The notes beneath the pieces are model-generated. The model saw nothing but the letters and a program-made list of their open reading frames with translations, made no database searches and was not told where the DNA came from. 64,000 nt of DNA from Ureibacillus xyleni (GTDB lineage: Bacteria; Bacillota; Bacilli; Bacillales_A; Planococcaceae), in the NCBI RefSeq assembly GCF_900217795.1, contig NZ_OBMQ01000014.1:1-64000 (forward strand), given 5' to 3'. Shown here one piece after another: positions 35,014 to 44,969 of the stretch (positions are counted from its first letter, which is position 1; each line of letters starts with the position of its first letter). The position numbers and the translations under genes were made by a program.

Positions 35014-36554
35014 GTGTAACAGCTATTATCATGTTCGTTGCCATCGTGGGTTTAACATTAGTTATCACATGGTGGGCATCAAAAAGAACAAGTACTGCAA
35101 GTGACTTCTACACTGCAGGTGGTGGATTAAAGGGTTGGCAAAACGGACTAGCTATTTCAGGTGACTATTTATCTGCGGCATCATTCTTAGGTATTGCAGG
35201 GTCAATCGCATTAACTGGATTTGACGGATTCTTCTTCTCTATCGGATACTTAGTAGCTTATTTAGTGGTATTATATATCGTTGCTGAGCCATTACGTAAC
35301 CTTGGTCGTTTTACTTTAGCTGACATCATTTCTGCTCGTTTTGATGCGAAAAAAGTTCGTGGTACAGCTGCTTTAAGTACTATCGTAATCGTATTATTCT
35401 ACATGATTGCACAACTTGTTGGTGCAGGTGCACTTATTCAATTATTATTAGGTATCGATTACTGGGTTGCAGTTCTTCTTGTAGGTACAATGATGACTAT
35501 CTACGTATTATTCGGTGGAATGACTGCTACATCTTGGGTACAAATTATTAAAGCATGTTTATTAATGCTTGGTACAGTAATTATCTCATTCTTAGTATTA
35601 GCGAAATTCAACTTTAATATTTTAACAATGTTCTCTCATATGACTACAGCAACTGACGCTGGAGCAGCTTATTTAAATCCAGGATTAAAATATACTAATG
35701 GTATTGATACAATTTCAATGTTAATCGCATTAGTATTAGGTACAGCTGGACTACCACACATTTTAATGCGTTTCTTCACAGTAAAAGACGCACAAACTGC
35801 TCGTTCATCTGTAATTTGGGCTACTTGGATTGTAGGTTTATTCTACGTATTAACTATTTTCTTAGGTTTCGGTGCTGCTGCATTCGTAGGTAAAGAAACA
35901 ATCGTTGCAGCAAACGCAGCTGGTAACATGGCTGCCCCACTTCTTGCACAAGCTTTAGGTGGAGATATTTTATTCTCATTCGTTTGTGCCGTTGCATTCG
36001 CGACAATCTTAGCCGTAGTAGCTGGTCTTGTACTTTCAGGTGCTTCTGCCCTATCTCATGATATTTACGGTGAGATCATTAAAAAAGGTAAAGTTACTGA
36101 AAAAGAACAAGTTCTTGCAGCTCGTACAGGTTCAATCATTATCTCAGTAGTATCTATCCTTTTAGCTTTAGGTGCTCAAACATTAAACGTTGCCTTCTTA
36201 GTATCATTAGCATTCTGTATTGCAGCATCTTCAAACTTACCAGTAATCATTTACACAATCTACTGGAAGCGCTTCAATACAACTGGTGCTGTAGCAGCAA
36301 TGTTAACTGGTTTAATTTCTGCATTAGTTTTAGTAGCAGTTTCTCCAAACGTTTGGAATCCAGAAGCAGGAAAAGCAATCTTTGTTGGGGAGCCATTAAT
36401 CTTCTTAACAAACCCAGCACTTATCTCAGTTCCACTTGGATTCATCGGTGGATGGTTAGGTACAATACTTTCTAAAGAATCTAACGCTGCGAAATACCGT
36501 GAAGTTGAAGTTAAAGCTCAAACTGGTATTTCTGTACAAGACGTTTCTCACTAA
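35010..36554 (+). CDS. Sodium:solute (acetate) symporter, copy 2
   Basis: A 514-residue paralogue of the symporter at 32679, alike over its whole length (same SDFYTAGGGLKGWQNG, GLPHILMRFFTVKDA and QDVSH end). Its codons strongly favour those of highly expressed genes, unlike copy 1. Two independent operons with own terminators suggest different expression conditions and not a simple dose increase. Acetate uptake is inferred from the family. Confidence 0.93.
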   Translation: MSVTAIIMFVAIVGLTLVITWWASKRTSTASDFYTAGGGLKGWQNGLAISGDYLSAASFLGIAGSIALTGFDGFFFSIGYLVAYLVVLYIVAEPLRNLGRFTLADIISARFDAKKVRGTAALSTIVIVLFYMIAQLVGAGALIQLLLGIDYWVAVLLVGTMMTIYVLFGGMTATSWVQIIKACLLMLGTVIISFLVLAKFNFNILTMFSHMTTATDAGAAYLNPGLKYTNGIDTISMLIALVLGTAGLPHILMRFFTVKDAQTARSSVIWATWIVGLFYVLTIFLGFGAAAFVGKETIVAANAAGNMAAPLLAQALGGDILFSFVCAVAFATILAVVAGLVLSGASALSHDIYGEIIKKGKVTEKEQVLAARTGSIIISVVSILLALGAQTLNVAFLVSLAFCIAASSNLPVIIYTIYWKRFNTTGAVAAMLTGLISALVLVAVSPNVWNPEAGKAIFVGEPLIFLTNPALISVPLGFIGGWLGTILSKESNAAKYREVEVKAQTGISVQDVSH

Positions 36555-36563
36555 TTAAAAACT

Positions 36564-36593
36564 AACCTCGAGTTATCTCAACTCGAGGTTTTT
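36564..36593 (+). terminator. Terminator of symporter operon 2
   Basis: Perfect 11-bp stem AACCTCGAGTT / AACTCGAGGTT followed by TTTT. Confidence 0.9.
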
Positions 36594-36641
36594 ACTTTTC
36601 CCCTCCCCTTTTTCCATTTAAAATATTATGGAGGTGACTTT

Positions 36642-36818
36642 ATGAGCAATTCGGATGCGAAGAAAAAACGTTTAAAGCTTTTAAGGCAGCAAGGTAAAGA
36701 TGTAACTATTTCTAGAGGGAATGTTAGTTTTAGTATGCATGAACGGAAAACGAAAACGAAATTAGAAACGTTAGAAAAGAAAGATAAGAAATATAAAAAG
36801 CAATTCCTTGATGAATAG
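36642..36818 (+). CDS. Small basic protein of 58 residues
   Basis: MSNSDAKKKRLKLLRQQGK is followed by a Lys/Glu-rich helical end (KKDKKYKKQFLDE). ATGGAGGTGAC precedes the ATG, a strong ribosome site, and a terminator hairpin covers its end; both support a real gene. The family is not recognised. Highly charged and probably cytoplasmic; nucleic-acid or ribosome binding would be a guess. Confidence 0.7.
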   Translation: MSNSDAKKKRLKLLRQQGKDVTISRGNVSFSMHERKTKTKLETLEKKDKKYKKQFLDE

Positions 36819-36842
36819 TAATTCATTAGGAATTGCTTTTTC
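36795..36842. terminator. Bidirectional terminator
   Basis: Perfect 14-bp stem AAAAAGCAATTCCT / AGGAATTGCTTTTT, serving the small basic gene on the plus strand and the EamA gene on the minus strand. Confidence 0.85.
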
Positions 36843-36852
36843 GTTGTCTTCC

Positions 36853-37740
36853 CTATTTTCTAGACAAAATTAATATTGTACCTAATATGAAAAGTGTTCC
36901 GAGCCAATCGATCCAACTAAATGATACGCCAAGGAAGATTACAGCTGTGATTGCTGCTGAAAGAGGCTCTGCACAAGCAAGAAGGCTCGTTTCGGATGCT
37001 GATAAATATTTTAAGCTTTCTAAATAGCTATAAAATGATAGGACAGTACCACATACAACAACAAACAAAAAGGCAAAGTTTGTAGACCAGTACCATTCGC
37101 CTTCAAATTGCCAAGGGACGTGTACGAAGCTAAACACTACGCCACCAATGACCATTCCCCATCCAACAACGATTAAAGCTCCCCAGCGTCTTAATAGGGT
37201 GATTGGTTGAATCGTATAAAAGGCTAAACCAAATGCAGAAATAATCCCCCAGAGGAATGCTTCAGTTGAGATCGATAATGTTTGAATATTGCCGTGTGTA
37301 ACAAGTAAGAATGTTCCTAAGAGTGCTAGAATTATAGCAAAAATTTCTTTCTTGTTTGGTAATCGTTTTGCTTTAAGTACAAAATATCCTGTAACTAGAG
37401 CAGGTCCTAAATATTGTAGGACAGTAGCAGTAGCGGCATTTCCATGTTTGATGGCAGCTAAGTATGTGTATTGAACACCGATCATCCCAACAACCCCAAA
37501 GATAATTATTGCTAGAATGTCTGCCTTGGTAGACCATATGCCAAAGATCCGCTTCCCTTCCCGTTTATAGGCAATTAGTATAAGTAGGAGGCCAGCACTT
37601 AATAATCGAACAGTCGTTAGCCACTCTGTACTTATATGTAAGCGTTGGAATAGATATTGTGAAACAGTACCGGATATACCCCAAAATAATGCGGCAGTTA
37701 GGACAAGTATTATCCCCTTTGTTCGATCTTGAATTACCAT
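36853..37740 (-). CDS. EamA-family (DMT) transporter
   Basis: A 295-residue membrane protein with ten helices in two EamA repeats. LTAALFWGISGTVSQYL opens the first repeat and FLWGIISAFGLAFYTIQP the second. The start at 37740 is chosen because AAGGGGG lies just upstream; a longer frame begins at 37800. Drug/metabolite exporters of this family cannot be assigned a substrate from sequence. It stands alone between two terminators. Confidence 0.9.
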   Translation of the reverse strand: MVIQDRTKGIILVLTAALFWGISGTVSQYLFQRLHISTEWLTTVRLLSAGLLLILIAYKREGKRIFGIWSTKADILAIIIFGVVGMIGVQYTYLAAIKHGNAATATVLQYLGPALVTGYFVLKAKRLPNKKEIFAIILALLGTFLLVTHGNIQTLSISTEAFLWGIISAFGLAFYTIQPITLLRRWGALIVVGWGMVIGGVVFSFVHVPWQFEGEWYWSTNFAFLFVVVCGTVLSFYSYLESLKYLSASETSLLACAEPLSAAITAVIFLGVSFSWIDWLGTLFILGTILILSRK

Positions 37741-37837
37741 AAGAACCCCCTTTTCCCCAAAAGTCTTCCCATATATTGCAATATGAATATAGTATATCAA
37801 AAGGCAAGTTCTAGCAATCTATTAGAGTGCAGAAAAG

Positions 37838-37881
37838 AAAACGCAAGAATGGGTGGACTTGCCGTCATTCTTGCGTTTTAT
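37838..37881. terminator. Bidirectional terminator, end of parC
   Basis: Perfect 14-bp stem AAAACGCAAGAATG / CATTCTTGCGTTTT just after the parC stop on the minus strand. Confidence 0.88.
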
Positions 37882-37884
37882 TAT

Positions 37885-40326
37885 TTAAGATTCGTTATTT
37901 AATTTTGGTATAATTTTAACAAGTGATAAATTACCATCATTTGTAATATCAATTTTTAAAGAACCATTTGAATAGCGATCTGCTTTTGAGAGATCTGTTA
38001 CTTTTACCTGCTCCTGTACACGTTTTTCTGTTTCTAAGAGCACTGTGTCACTTGTAGATACTACTTTTACCGTGTAGATGCGATGTGGATTTGATTTTAA
38101 TTCTTTTAAGGTAACCACTCCACGTTTTGCACGGCTACTCTTTTCGATTTCGGAAACGTTCATTCGCTTAATTGCTCCGCGATGTGTGACGATAATAACA
38201 TCTTCTTCACCGCTTTTTAAAACATTTACAGCTGCTAGGATATCGCCTTCTTTTAGGTTCATCCCTTTCACTCCACCTGTTTTGACCCCGGTAATAGGCA
38301 ATTCCTCGAGGTCGAAACGAATGCTATAGCTTAAATAACTTGTTAATAGGAGTTCCTTATCTGTATCAGAATTAATTAAGCTAGCATGAACCATCGCATC
38401 ATTTTCTTTAATATTCATTGTTCGAATTGGTTTTGAATATCTAGTTACAGAGTAGTCTGCAAGTTTCGAGCGTTTAATTTGTCCTTCTTTTGTTGCTGTC
38501 AGAATATATAGATTTTCCTGATCAAACTTATCAACGCCAATCACTTCAATAATTTCTTCATCTTTATCAATTGGTACAATACTTGATATATGTTGACCCA
38601 AATCTTTCCAACGTATATCTGGCAATTCGTGAACCGGTTGATAAATATAGTTTCCTTTATTAGTGAATAAAAGGATAAAGTGTTGCGTATTCACTGTTTG
38701 CTCGAACAATAGGTAGTCTGATTCCTTCATTGCAAAATCCTGACCGTTTGAGGCAGCATGAGAACGCGTGCTTGTTCGTTTTACATAACCATCTTTTGTA
38801 ACCGTTACAACCACTTCTTCACTCGGTACTAATACATCAAGCGTTAACTTAATTTCTTCAATTTCTGCTTCAATTACTGATCGTCTTGGTTCTGCAAACT
38901 TTTTACGAATTTCGGTAAGTTCAGACTTAATCACTTTAATAAGCTGTTTTTCATTAGCTAGAATATCATTTAATTTTGAAATGGATTTTTCAAGCTCCTC
39001 TTTTTCAGCTCTTAATTCTGTAATATCCGTATTCGTTAAACGATAAAGTTGTAAGCTTACAATAGCTTCGGATTGAATTTCAGTAAATCCGTATTGTGTT
39101 TCGATATTTTGTTTCGCATCGCTTTTATTTTTAGATGCACGAATTGTTGCAATTACCTCATCTAAAATGGATATTGCCTTCATTAACCCTTCAACGATAT
39201 GTAAACGATCATTTGCCTTTTGAAGGTCGTACTTAGAACGCTTCGTTACGACATCCTTTTGGTGGGCTATATATGAATCTAACAATAATGGTAATGTCAT
39301 CATTGTCGGGCGTCGATTGTGAATGGCAATCATATTAAAATTGTAATTCACTTGAAGTTCAGTTGTTTTATATAAATAGTTTAATATTCCTTGAGCCTGA
39401 ATGTCCTTTTTTAGTTCAATAACAATTCTTAGTCCAGTACGGTCCGATTCATCGCGAATGTCCGCAATGCCTTCCAAACGCTTATCTACACGTTGCTCAT
39501 CAATTTTTTTCACTAAGTTTGCCTTGTTTACTTCAAATGGCAGTTCAGTAATGACGATTTGCTCTTTCCCGCCTTTAATTGATTCAATCTCAGTTTTAGC
39601 ACGAACAATGATTTTACCCTTACCTGTTTCGTAAGCTTTCTTTATTCCATCGATACCTTGGATAATTCCACCTGTTGGGAAATCGGGACCTTTTAACACG
39701 GTCATTAATTCATCAATCGTGCAGTTGCTTTTATCAAGACGCATGAGTACTGCATCTAGAGCTTCTGTTAAATTATGAGGTGGAATATCGGTTGCATAAC
39801 CAGCAGAGATCCCGGTAGAGCCATTAACTAAAAGGTTTGGGAATCTTGATGGTAATACAGTAGGTTCCATATCTTGATCGTCAAAGTTTGGTACGAAATC
39901 TACTGTTCTCTTTGTTATATCTCGTAACATTTCAGCAGCGATAGGAGAAAGGCGTGCTTCTGTATAACGCATCGCAGCAGGTGGATCTCCATCGACAGAA
40001 CCGTTATTCCCATGCATTTCGATTAACATATGGCGCATTTTCCAATCTTGACTTAATCGCACCATAGCTTCGTATACAGATGAGTCTCCGTGGGGATGGA
40101 AATTACCAATTACATTTCCGACTGTTTTTGCTGATTTTCGGAATGGTTTATCATTGGTATTCCCCTCATTGAACATTGCGTATAATATACGGCGTTGTAC
40201 TGGTTTTAATCCATCACGGGCATCAGGCAATGCACGGTCTTGAATAATATATTTACTATAACGACCGAACCGATCGCCCATGACTTCTTCTAGTGGTAAT
40301 TCTTGGAACGCTTCAGTTGACGTCAT
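37885..40326 (-). CDS. parC: DNA topoisomerase IV subunit A
   Basis: An 813-residue subunit that cuts and rejoins DNA during chromosome decatenation. The quinolone-resistance region HPHGDSSVYEAMVRLSQDW keeps the susceptible Ser and Glu. The catalytic Tyr is in AMRYTEARLS. C-terminal beta-propeller blades follow. The start overlaps the parE stop by four bases, so they are one operon. Confidence 0.97.
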   Translation of the reverse strand: MTSTEAFQELPLEEVMGDRFGRYSKYIIQDRALPDARDGLKPVQRRILYAMFNEGNTNDKPFRKSAKTVGNVIGNFHPHGDSSVYEAMVRLSQDWKMRHMLIEMHGNNGSVDGDPPAAMRYTEARLSPIAAEMLRDITKRTVDFVPNFDDQDMEPTVLPSRFPNLLVNGSTGISAGYATDIPPHNLTEALDAVLMRLDKSNCTIDELMTVLKGPDFPTGGIIQGIDGIKKAYETGKGKIIVRAKTEIESIKGGKEQIVITELPFEVNKANLVKKIDEQRVDKRLEGIADIRDESDRTGLRIVIELKKDIQAQGILNYLYKTTELQVNYNFNMIAIHNRRPTMMTLPLLLDSYIAHQKDVVTKRSKYDLQKANDRLHIVEGLMKAISILDEVIATIRASKNKSDAKQNIETQYGFTEIQSEAIVSLQLYRLTNTDITELRAEKEELEKSISKLNDILANEKQLIKVIKSELTEIRKKFAEPRRSVIEAEIEEIKLTLDVLVPSEEVVVTVTKDGYVKRTSTRSHAASNGQDFAMKESDYLLFEQTVNTQHFILLFTNKGNYIYQPVHELPDIRWKDLGQHISSIVPIDKDEEIIEVIGVDKFDQENLYILTATKEGQIKRSKLADYSVTRYSKPIRTMNIKENDAMVHASLINSDTDKELLLTSYLSYSIRFDLEELPITGVKTGGVKGMNLKEGDILAAVNVLKSGEEDVIIVTHRGAIKRMNVSEIEKSSRAKRGVVTLKELKSNPHRIYTVKVVSTSDTVLLETEKRVQEQVKVTDLSKADRYSNGSLKIDITNDGNLSLVKIIPKLNNES

Positions 40327-42299
40327 ACTTCTAATTCCTCCTCATGTTGGATGAATTCGCTTTCTAATATATTTAAATCATCCTCCATACCAAAATCAAC
40401 GTTGGACTCAATCCACTTTCGTCGGGGTTCTACTTTGTCTCCCATTAATGTAGTAACACGTCGCTCAGCACGTGCACCGTCATCAATTGTAACGCGGATT
40501 AGAGTACGAGTTTCAGGGTTCATGGTTGTTTCCCATAATTGGTCTGCATTCATTTCCCCTAACCCTTTATAACGTTGAATAATGTAGCCTTTTCCAACTT
40601 TTTTTATCGCGGTTTGTAATTCTTTTTCAGTCCAAGCATATTCAATAATTTCTTTTTTGCCTGTCCCTTTTGAAATCTTATAAAGAGGTGGCAATGCAAT
40701 ATATACTTTTCCTGCATCAATTAATGGACGCATATATTTATAGAAGAAAGTGAGTAGTAACACTTGAATATGCGCGCCGTCCGTATCGGCATCGGTCATA
40801 ATGATGACTTTATCGTATGCCGCATCTTCAACAGCAAATTCAGGACCTACACCTGCACCAATTGTATGAATAATTGTGGCAATTTCTTCGTTTTTCATAA
40901 TATCTGAGAGCTTTGCTTTTTCTGTGTTAATAACTTTACCACGTAATGGCAAAATTGCTTGGAATGTTCTGTCACGGCCTTGTTTTGCAGAACCGCCCGC
41001 AGAATCACCTTCCACCAGATAAAGTTCATTTTTTGCAGCATTTCGAGATTGAGCAGGAGTTAATTTTCCTGATAATAATGTGCTGGATTTTTTCTTTTTA
41101 CCATTACGAGCATCTTCACGAGCTTTTCGTGCAGCTTCACGTGCTGATTGTGCTCGAATTGCTTTACGAACTAATGAAGCTGATAAGTCAGCATTTTCTT
41201 CTAGAACGTATAACATTTGTTCAGAAACTACCGCTTCTACAGCATAACGAGCTTCTGTCGTACCAAGCTTACCTTTTGTTTGGCCTTCAAATTGCAATAA
41301 GTGCTCAGGAATTCGAACAGAAACGATAGCAGATAAACCTTCACGAATATCTGTACCTTCTAAGTTTTTGTCTTTTTCTTTTAGGAGTCCTACTTTTCTT
41401 GCATATTCATTAAAAACCCGCGTCATTGCAGATTTGGCACCGGTTTCATGGGTACCGCCATCCCGTGTACGCACGTTGTTTACAAAGGAAAGAATGGTTT
41501 CTGTATATCCATCGTTAAATTGAAATGCGAATTCTACTTCTATTTCATCTTGAGTACCTTCTACATATTTAACAGGATGAATGACATCTTTTTCTTCGTT
41601 AAGATATGCAACAAATGCTTCAATTCCATTTTCATAGTGGAATACGTCTGATTGGCCTTCCCCACGTTCATCAACCAACTCAATTTTTAACCCTTTTAGT
41701 AAAAAGGCAGATTCACGTAAACGTTCAGCTAATGTTTCGTAATTGTATTTTGTACTTGAGAATATTTCTTTATCTGGAAGGAAGTGTACGAGTGTACCAG
41801 TTTCTTTTGTTGTGCCTATTACTTCTAGTGTTGTGGCAGGTTTACCACCGTGTTCAAAACGTTGGCGGAAGATTTGTCCTTCCCGGTGAATCGTTACTTC
41901 TAAAAACTCAGAAAGTGCATTTACTACCGAAGAACCTACCCCGTGAAGCCCTCCACTTGTTTTATAGCCACCTTGTCCAAATTTACCTCCTGCATGAAGG
42001 ATGGTAAAAATGACTTCAGGAGTTGGTTTCCCCATTTTATGCATACCAGTTGGCATACCACGTCCGAAATCTCGAACACTGATTGAATTATCTTCATGGA
42101 TTTTTACAATGATATGTGAACCAAATCCAGCTAGAGCTTCATCCACCGCGTTATCGACTATTTCATATACTAGGTGGTGAAGGCCGCGGCTGTCTGTGGA
42201 ACCAATATACATCCCCGGTCTTTTACGAACAGCTTCTAATCCTTCTAATACTTGAATGGCATCGTCATTATAAGCGATCCCTTGTTGATTAATTGCCAA
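40323..42299 (-). CDS. parE: DNA topoisomerase IV subunit B
   Basis: A 658-residue ATPase subunit. The GHKL ATP site (EIVDNAVDEA, DFGRGMP, GGLHGVGSSVVNALS), the transducer domain and the TOPRIM motifs (LVEGDSAGGSAKQGRDR and DADTDGAH) are intact. GGAGGGGG lies before the ATG. It heads the parE-parC operon and is divergent from plsY, as in B. subtilis. Confidence 0.97.
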   Translation of the reverse strand: MAINQQGIAYNDDAIQVLEGLEAVRKRPGMYIGSTDSRGLHHLVYEIVDNAVDEALAGFGSHIIVKIHEDNSISVRDFGRGMPTGMHKMGKPTPEVIFTILHAGGKFGQGGYKTSGGLHGVGSSVVNALSEFLEVTIHREGQIFRQRFEHGGKPATTLEVIGTTKETGTLVHFLPDKEIFSSTKYNYETLAERLRESAFLLKGLKIELVDERGEGQSDVFHYENGIEAFVAYLNEEKDVIHPVKYVEGTQDEIEVEFAFQFNDGYTETILSFVNNVRTRDGGTHETGAKSAMTRVFNEYARKVGLLKEKDKNLEGTDIREGLSAIVSVRIPEHLLQFEGQTKGKLGTTEARYAVEAVVSEQMLYVLEENADLSASLVRKAIRAQSAREAARKAREDARNGKKKKSSTLLSGKLTPAQSRNAAKNELYLVEGDSAGGSAKQGRDRTFQAILPLRGKVINTEKAKLSDIMKNEEIATIIHTIGAGVGPEFAVEDAAYDKVIIMTDADTDGAHIQVLLLTFFYKYMRPLIDAGKVYIALPPLYKISKGTGKKEIIEYAWTEKELQTAIKKVGKGYIIQRYKGLGEMNADQLWETTMNPETRTLIRVTIDDGARAERRVTTLMGDKVEPRRKWIESNVDFGMEDDLNILESEFIQHEEELEV

Positions 42300-42347
42300 A
42301 TCAAATCCCCCTCCAAAAATACAAACATCCGTTCTCTATTTATACTA

Positions 42348-42376
42348 ATCGTACTGTTATTAGGTTCTTCTGTCAA
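42348..42376 (-). promoter_or_regulatory. SigA promoter of parE-parC
   Basis: On the minus strand TTGACA, a 17-base spacer and TACGAT stand about 50 bp before the parE start. The remaining 290 bp up to plsY are AT-rich with no gene. Confidence 0.7.
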
Positions 42377-42663
42377 TATTTCGCATACTGAACAAGCTTT
42401 TATATTGTAACAGAGAAAAGTCAAGTTTCACAAACAAACTTTATATTAACTAATTATTTACATATCAGTAAATTATAATATATCATAGTTCTTTTATTCA
42501 TGATAATTTTCACTTTTTCCTTCAAGTTCATTCACATTCTTTTAAAAATTATTTAGTATGATAAATGTAACGAATTTCAATTACAAATGAAAATTATCTT
42601 TCGGACGGGTTCAAAAAAGAGTAAACTGTTATTACATTTATTAGTATTAGAAAGGAACAAAAT

Positions 42664-43266
42664 ATGATTAATGCAATTATAATAATTTGTGCTTATGTAA
42701 TTGGTTCAATTCCATCTGGCTTATGGATAGGCAAAATCTTCTATAATACAGATATACGAGATCATGGAAGTGGTAACTTAGGGGGGACAAACTCTTTTCG
42801 TGTTCTTGGTAAAAAAGCAGGAATTGTTGTAACATTATTAGATATATTAAAAGGAACAGCTGCTACTTTACTTCCACTACTTCCCTTTTTTGCAGACACA
42901 ACAATCCATCCATTAATTTTAGGTGTTATAGCAGTAGTAGGCCACATGTTTCCTATATTTGCAGGCTTCCGTGGTGGTAAGGCCGTCGCAACTTCTGGTG
43001 GCGTTCTATTAGGGTATGCGTGGCCCTTATTTCTAGTTTTAATTATAGGATTTTTCATTTCGTTAAAATTAACGAAAATGGTTAGTTTATCATCAATGAT
43101 TGTTTCTGTAATTGCGGTGATTTATAGTATTATCTACATGATCGTCACTGGGGATTATGCTTTATTAATTTTAGTATTACTTTTAGCCGGATTTATTTTC
43201 TACCGTCATCGGGCTAATATTAAACGAATAAAAGATGGTACTGAACCGAAAGTGAAATGGATATAA
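42664..43266 (+). CDS. plsY: Acyl-phosphate:glycerol-3-phosphate acyltransferase
   Basis: A 200-residue membrane enzyme that starts phospholipid synthesis by acylating glycerol-3-phosphate. The three family motifs are seen: [26 protein letters not shown] (the usual GATN is GGTN) and [18 protein letters not shown]. About five membrane helices. AAAGGAAC precedes the ATG. Divergent from parE. Confidence 0.96.
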   Translation: MINAIIIICAYVIGSIPSGLWIGKIFYNTDIRDHGSGNLGGTNSFRVLGKKAGIVVTLLDILKGTAATLLPLLPFFADTTIHPLILGVIAVVGHMFPIFAGFRGGKAVATSGGVLLGYAWPLFLVLIIGFFISLKLTKMVSLSSMIVSVIAVIYSIIYMIVTGDYALLILVLLLAGFIFYRHRANIKRIKDGTEPKVKWI

Positions 43267-43293
43267 GAGCTCGTCTGAAAGGATGTCTTTAAA

Positions 43294-43587
43294 TTGAAAC
43301 TAAATATTACTAAAGAAGCAATTGATTGGTTTAAAAAAGAGATGGAAGCAACAAACGGAGACTATATTCGTTTTTACGCAAGATATGGTGGTTCTTCCCC
43401 GTTTCATGAAGCGTTTTCGTTAGGAATGAATCGTGAAGAACCGATTGATATCGGAGAAGAAACGGTTGTGGATGGAATTCATTTTTATATTGAAAAAGAT
43501 GATTTATGGTTTTTCAATGAGCATGATTTACACGTAAAAGTGGATGCTACTTTAGATGAGCTGGCATATGAATATATTAAAGGATGA
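43294..43587 (+). CDS. HesB-like protein, YneR family
   Basis: A 97-residue protein of the iron-sulfur-biosynthesis (HesB/A-type) fold without the C-terminal Cys pair that bona fide scaffold proteins need. NITKEAIDWFKKEM and SPFHEAFSLG match the YneR-type subgroup found next to plsY and parE in B. subtilis. The start is TTG 43294 after GAAAGGATG. The biochemical role is unknown. Confidence 0.85.
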   Translation: MKLNITKEAIDWFKKEMEATNGDYIRFYARYGGSSPFHEAFSLGMNREEPIDIGEETVVDGIHFYIEKDDLWFFNEHDLHVKVDATLDELAYEYIKG

Positions 43588-43623
43588 AAAACGGGAGCCA
43601 TTTTGTGCTTCCCGTTTTTTTGT
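43587..43623. terminator. Bidirectional terminator
   Basis: Stem AAACGGGAGC / GCTTCCCGTTT with A- and T-runs outside; between the HesB-like gene and the serine hydrolase gene. Confidence 0.8.
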
Positions 43624-43625
43624 GA

Positions 43626-44792
43626 TTATAAATCCGCTGTTTCCACCAATCTTTTAATCATACTGTAAATATTTATTGTCTCAATCTCGAGTTCCATTTG
43701 TTTGTTCATAAAAATAACTAAACCATTTCCCTTCTCTCGATTGTATAAGGCAATCGAAAAAATACCCGGATCTGAACCCGTATGACCGATGATGTTGCCG
43801 TTATTTAATTTTTTCATAAACACATCTTCTAAAGTAGAATAACTCCATCCTAACGCCTGTTTTCCTTCATTTGAATGGGGTTTCAACATTTCTTCTATTG
43901 TTTCAGGTTGAAGGATTTTGTCATCAGTTTCTTCTATTGACATACTCGTTAAAAACTTACTAAATTCGATGACGTTTGTTTTCAGCGACCCATCAGGATA
44001 GGTAGGAAATGAATAATGGGGTAATTCTTTTCCATATTCATAAGGGGATGCAATATTATCTGTCTCAATATTTTGATGCTTCCATTCTGTGTTTTTCATT
44101 CCGATTGGTTTAAAAATCGTTTCTTTCACATATTTATCAAAGGGCATGTTTGTAGCCTTTTCGACGATGAAACCTAACAATCCATAGCCAACATTACTAT
44201 ATTCGAATGTTTCGCCAGGTTTATTTTCGGTGAAATTCGTTTCTTTCGAATACCATTTGCCGTTTTTATCAAGATATTCTTTTACAAATTGTTCTAAAGT
44301 GATGTTGGAATCTCCACCTCCACTTTCAATTGTATATAACTCGTCCAATACATCCCAATTATCTTTAATACTTGAAGTATGATCCAATAACATCCGAATT
44401 GTAATCGTTTCATTTGGGAAATGGGGGTTTTTCAATTGGAATGGTAAATATTTATTCACATCATCATCTAAATCAATAAATTTTTCTTCATGTAATTTTA
44501 ACACTGTCGTTGCTGTTACGACTTTTGAAAGTGAAGCGATTTGAAATAAGGTTTCATCGTTTACTTTCATATTTTCATTGGCATAGCCATATTGTATAGT
44601 TTGATCGATTTTATTATCTTTTATAATCGCGATGGATACACCTTTCACACTTGTCTTTTCCAGTTTGTTTGTAACAAATTCCTCTAAATTAGAAGGATTG
44701 GAAAAATCAACTTTTACAAAGACTACAGCAGTGCCTACAACAATAATGGCTAGTAATATGCTTAACATTATTTTTACTATTTTTTTAATCAG
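43626..44792 (-). CDS. Serine hydrolase of the class C beta-lactamase fold
   Basis: An exported or membrane-anchored hydrolase. The catalytic motifs are SLSK (ASLSKVVTATT), YSN (EYSNVGYG) and HTG (GHTGSDPGIF). The first standard ATG is at 44768. An in-frame CTG at 44792, seven bases after GGAGGA, would give IKKIVKIMLSILLAIIVVGT, a better signal/anchor, and is preferred. Members act on peptides or esters; a true beta-lactamase activity is unlikely. The gene stands alone. Confidence 0.82.
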   Translation of the reverse strand: MIKKIVKIMLSILLAIIVVGTAVVFVKVDFSNPSNLEEFVTNKLEKTSVKGVSIAIIKDNKIDQTIQYGYANENMKVNDETLFQIASLSKVVTATTVLKLHEEKFIDLDDDVNKYLPFQLKNPHFPNETITIRMLLDHTSSIKDNWDVLDELYTIESGGGDSNITLEQFVKEYLDKNGKWYSKETNFTENKPGETFEYSNVGYGLLGFIVEKATNMPFDKYVKETIFKPIGMKNTEWKHQNIETDNIASPYEYGKELPHYSFPTYPDGSLKTNVIEFSKFLTSMSIEETDDKILQPETIEEMLKPHSNEGKQALGWSYSTLEDVFMKKLNNGNIIGHTGSDPGIFSIALYNREKGNGLVIFMNKQMELEIETINIYSMIKRLVETADL

Positions 44793-44969
44793 AACAATTC
44801 CTCCCTTTACTCCTCCCTATCTTTAACGCTATTTACCGCAAACTTGTTTCATTTTACCATTTGAGGGAAAAATTTTGGGGCGGATGTTACAATCTGGTTT
44901 TTAATCCGTTTTTATATGTGGAAAGACAAAGGCCTTCGTCAAACCAATTTAAACTAGGAGGAAATAGAA

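Noticed and set aside
42488-42600. Fur-like inverted repeat GATAATTTTCA / TGAAAATTATC near plsY
   Set aside because: The arms are about 80 bp apart in very AT-rich sequence and do not form one operator.
43626-44792. Beta-lactamase resistance gene
   Set aside because: The SxxK/YxN/HTG set is shared by many class-C-fold peptidases and esterases; nothing points to beta-lactam hydrolysis.
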